41,465 nt of DNA from a virus. Location of the stretch: positions 1 to 41,465 of the IMG/VR virus record IMGVR_UViG_3300025671_000152. One strand, given 5' to 3'. Below, piece after piece: positions 40,283 to 41,465 of this stretch. The notes beneath the pieces are model-generated. The model had not been told where the DNA came from, searched no databases, and saw nothing but the letters and a program-made list of their open reading frames with translations. Both the position numbers and the translations under genes were made by a program. Each line of letters starts with the position of its first letter. The stretch's first letter is position 1.

Positions 40283-40523
40283 CGTCCATTACTCCAAAGT
40301 ACATATAGGACACAGTAAATAGACGGATGGCCTCGCCGTCAGCACTCTGTAGGGGCGCGGATTCATCGGGCACTTTGTACCCGATTTCACCGATAAACGT
40401 GTCGCTGTTGAACCGTAAATAATTCATTGGCAACACTACCCCAAACAAGTTGTAAGACTCGACCATCCATATATCGCGGAACGCCTCCGACCACGTTTCT
40501 CCTGTCAGCGTAGTCGGTAGCAT
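40269..40523 (-). CDS. Small early protein, unknown
   Basis: 84 residues; ATG directly after the previous stop (TAAATG). Aromatic-rich (EAFRDIWMVESYNLFGVVLPMNYLRF, TVSYMYFGVMDDDKH). No membrane helix strong enough to call and no motif. Confidence 0.5.
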   Translation of the reverse strand: MLPTTLTGETWSEAFRDIWMVESYNLFGVVLPMNYLRFNSDTFIGEIGYKVPDESAPLQSADGEAIRLFTVSYMYFGVMDDDKH

Positions 40524-41387
40524 TTAGTTGAGTCCCGACAAGGTAGCGGCGGTCTGCAACGCCGCGATTTCGTCAGAGTTGATCGCCTCGTAATTATCTT
40601 GCTCGGCGGGTTTGCGAGGGCCACGCGTCACTTTCTCGCGCACCTTACGCAAGATATGATCGGGGATAACAGGCTCAAACTGCGGGTACTCTTTCAGTAG
40701 CCTGTTGACGCTTGGCACGTTGTTAAGCACTTTCATCAGGCCGGACTCAGCGGTATGGGCTTTGGCGCGTAAGTCGCCTACCTCATACAACGTGGCTAAA
40801 TACGCGAGTAGGCTGTTCTGATCGGGACACAGATCGCACGCGCGGATGTGGTAGCAATAATAGCTATTAGGGGTGTCAGGCGGCAAAACGCAATCGTTCT
40901 CGGTTATGCCTAGCGTGTGCACCATATCAGCCAGCGTCGCAAGTCTTACAGGATTTAAAGCCGTGTCGTGCTCCATTTCAGCTACGTTAATAGGCGCGGC
41001 AGGCTCGGCTAACGCGTTAGCCTCTTGGTCGCTGTTTGGCGTCCACGAGAACCCGGCCATGTTGATAGTAGATGGCTCGTCAACGTCTGACAAGTTAGCT
41101 ATAGCTTTGCGCACCGCTTCCTCGTCGGGGTCGGGCACTAACACGTTGATGCCTACTTGACTGGATGGTTTCTTGCACCAGCTGGTAGGAACAAGATCAC
41201 GCAAGTGTGCGTGCTCGCCCCAAGGCGCGACTAACATCGCGCTCAGTGCGGCTTTGTTTTGCTTGAGCAAGCCGAGAGTCGCTTCTTCAGCCTCATTGAC
41301 GGCTTTCTGGCAAGCGGGTCGGAATTGGTTGCGCAAGCGAACAGTAAGGTCGTGGCGCAGAGAGTCAGTGATTCGTACAGTAGTCAT
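40524..41387 (-). CDS. Unrecognised 287-aa early protein
   Basis: 287 residues; ATG at 41387 with AGGAG (AGGAGTAACGACT). Begins with a basic helix (MTTVRITDSLRHDLTVRLRNQFRPACQKAVNEAEEATL), has APWGEHAHLRDLVPTSWCKK, a Cys/His patch (YYCYHIRACDLCP, about residues 179-191), and a basic end (RKVREKVTRGPRKPAEQDN). It is the first complete gene of the right-hand block. I do not recognise the family; a nucleic-acid-modifying or regulatory role would only be guesswork. Confidence 0.65.
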   Translation of the reverse strand: MTTVRITDSLRHDLTVRLRNQFRPACQKAVNEAEEATLGLLKQNKAALSAMLVAPWGEHAHLRDLVPTSWCKKPSSQVGINVLVPDPDEEAVRKAIANLSDVDEPSTINMAGFSWTPNSDQEANALAEPAAPINVAEMEHDTALNPVRLATLADMVHTLGITENDCVLPPDTPNSYYCYHIRACDLCPDQNSLLAYLATLYEVGDLRAKAHTAESGLMKVLNNVPSVNRLLKEYPQFEPVIPDHILRKVREKVTRGPRKPAEQDNYEAINSDEIAALQTAATLSGLN

Positions 41388-41402
41388 AGTCGTTACTCCT
41401 AG

Positions 41403-41465
41403 TTAGTTAAATACAACGTCAGTAATGTCACCGAAGGGCACAGTAGCGTGGCTGTTGCTATGCAC
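41403..41465 (-). CDS. C-terminal end of a further early gene (cut by window edge)
   Basis: Twenty residues (VHSNSHATVPFGDITDVVFN) end at TAA (41403-41405), 15 bases before the 287-aa gene's start. Another minus frame is also open to a TAG here, so the choice of frame is not certain. Confidence 0.35.
   Translation of the reverse strand: MHSNSHATVPFGDITDVVFN

Overview
The window is a stretch of a tailed double-stranded DNA phage genome, most likely a podovirus. It encodes a portal, scaffold, major capsid protein, head-tail adaptor, a beta-propeller-like tail protein, a very large internal (ejection-type) protein and a family A DNA polymerase replication set. There is no sheath, no recognisable tape-measure gene, no ribosomal or metabolic gene and no tRNA that I could see. 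The host cannot be read from the sequence. The style (family A polymerase, many repeat-rich appendage proteins) recalls environmental or aquatic podoviruses, but that is inference. No terminase, integrase, RNA polymerase or clear lysis gene is in the window, so the genome continues outside it.

The window has two converging gene blocks. Positions 2-29572 are read on the + strand and form the late/structural block: a tail fibre cut by the left edge; a propeller-like tail protein; a 191-aa protein; a 1202-aa tail protein with a CAP/SCP-like domain; two small beta/Ig-like proteins; a 1127-aa fibre with two repeat ladders; two related Ala-rich helical proteins (665 and 643 aa); a 252-aa protein with an SDSIPA/GEFVIP tail; portal; a 78-aa protein; scaffold; major capsid protein; a decoration-like protein; a strong intrinsic terminator; a charged small protein; the head-tail adaptor; a 371-aa protein; a 2138-aa polyvalent virion protein with a zincin motif; and a small HNH protein. 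Many junctions are TAATG or ATGA overlaps, indicating translational coupling.

Positions 29693-41465 are read on the - strand and form the early/replication block. In the direction of transcription (right to left) it holds a cut gene end, an unrecognised 287-aa protein, several small early genes, a dUTPase-fold protein with altered active-site motifs, a zinc-binding small protein, a 37-aa one-helix membrane protein, a family A DNA polymerase with 3'-5' exonuclease, a Cas4/RecB-like Fe-S nuclease, a VRR-NUC nuclease, an SNF2-like helicase, a 129-aa protein, a zinc-binding ssDNA-binding-like protein, and an AEP primase fused to a DUF927-type helicase. Together these could prime, unwind, copy and recombine the phage genome. 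The 120-bp zone between the blocks has no convincing bidirectional terminator.

The most interesting observations are the CAP-like domain in a virion protein; the HEVMH zincin motif and the perfect 54-bp tandem duplication in the 2138-aa protein; a C-terminal module shared by two non-adjacent virion proteins; the leucine at the Pol I F762-equivalent position; the probably inactive dUTPase homologue; and the paired nuclease/helicase module.
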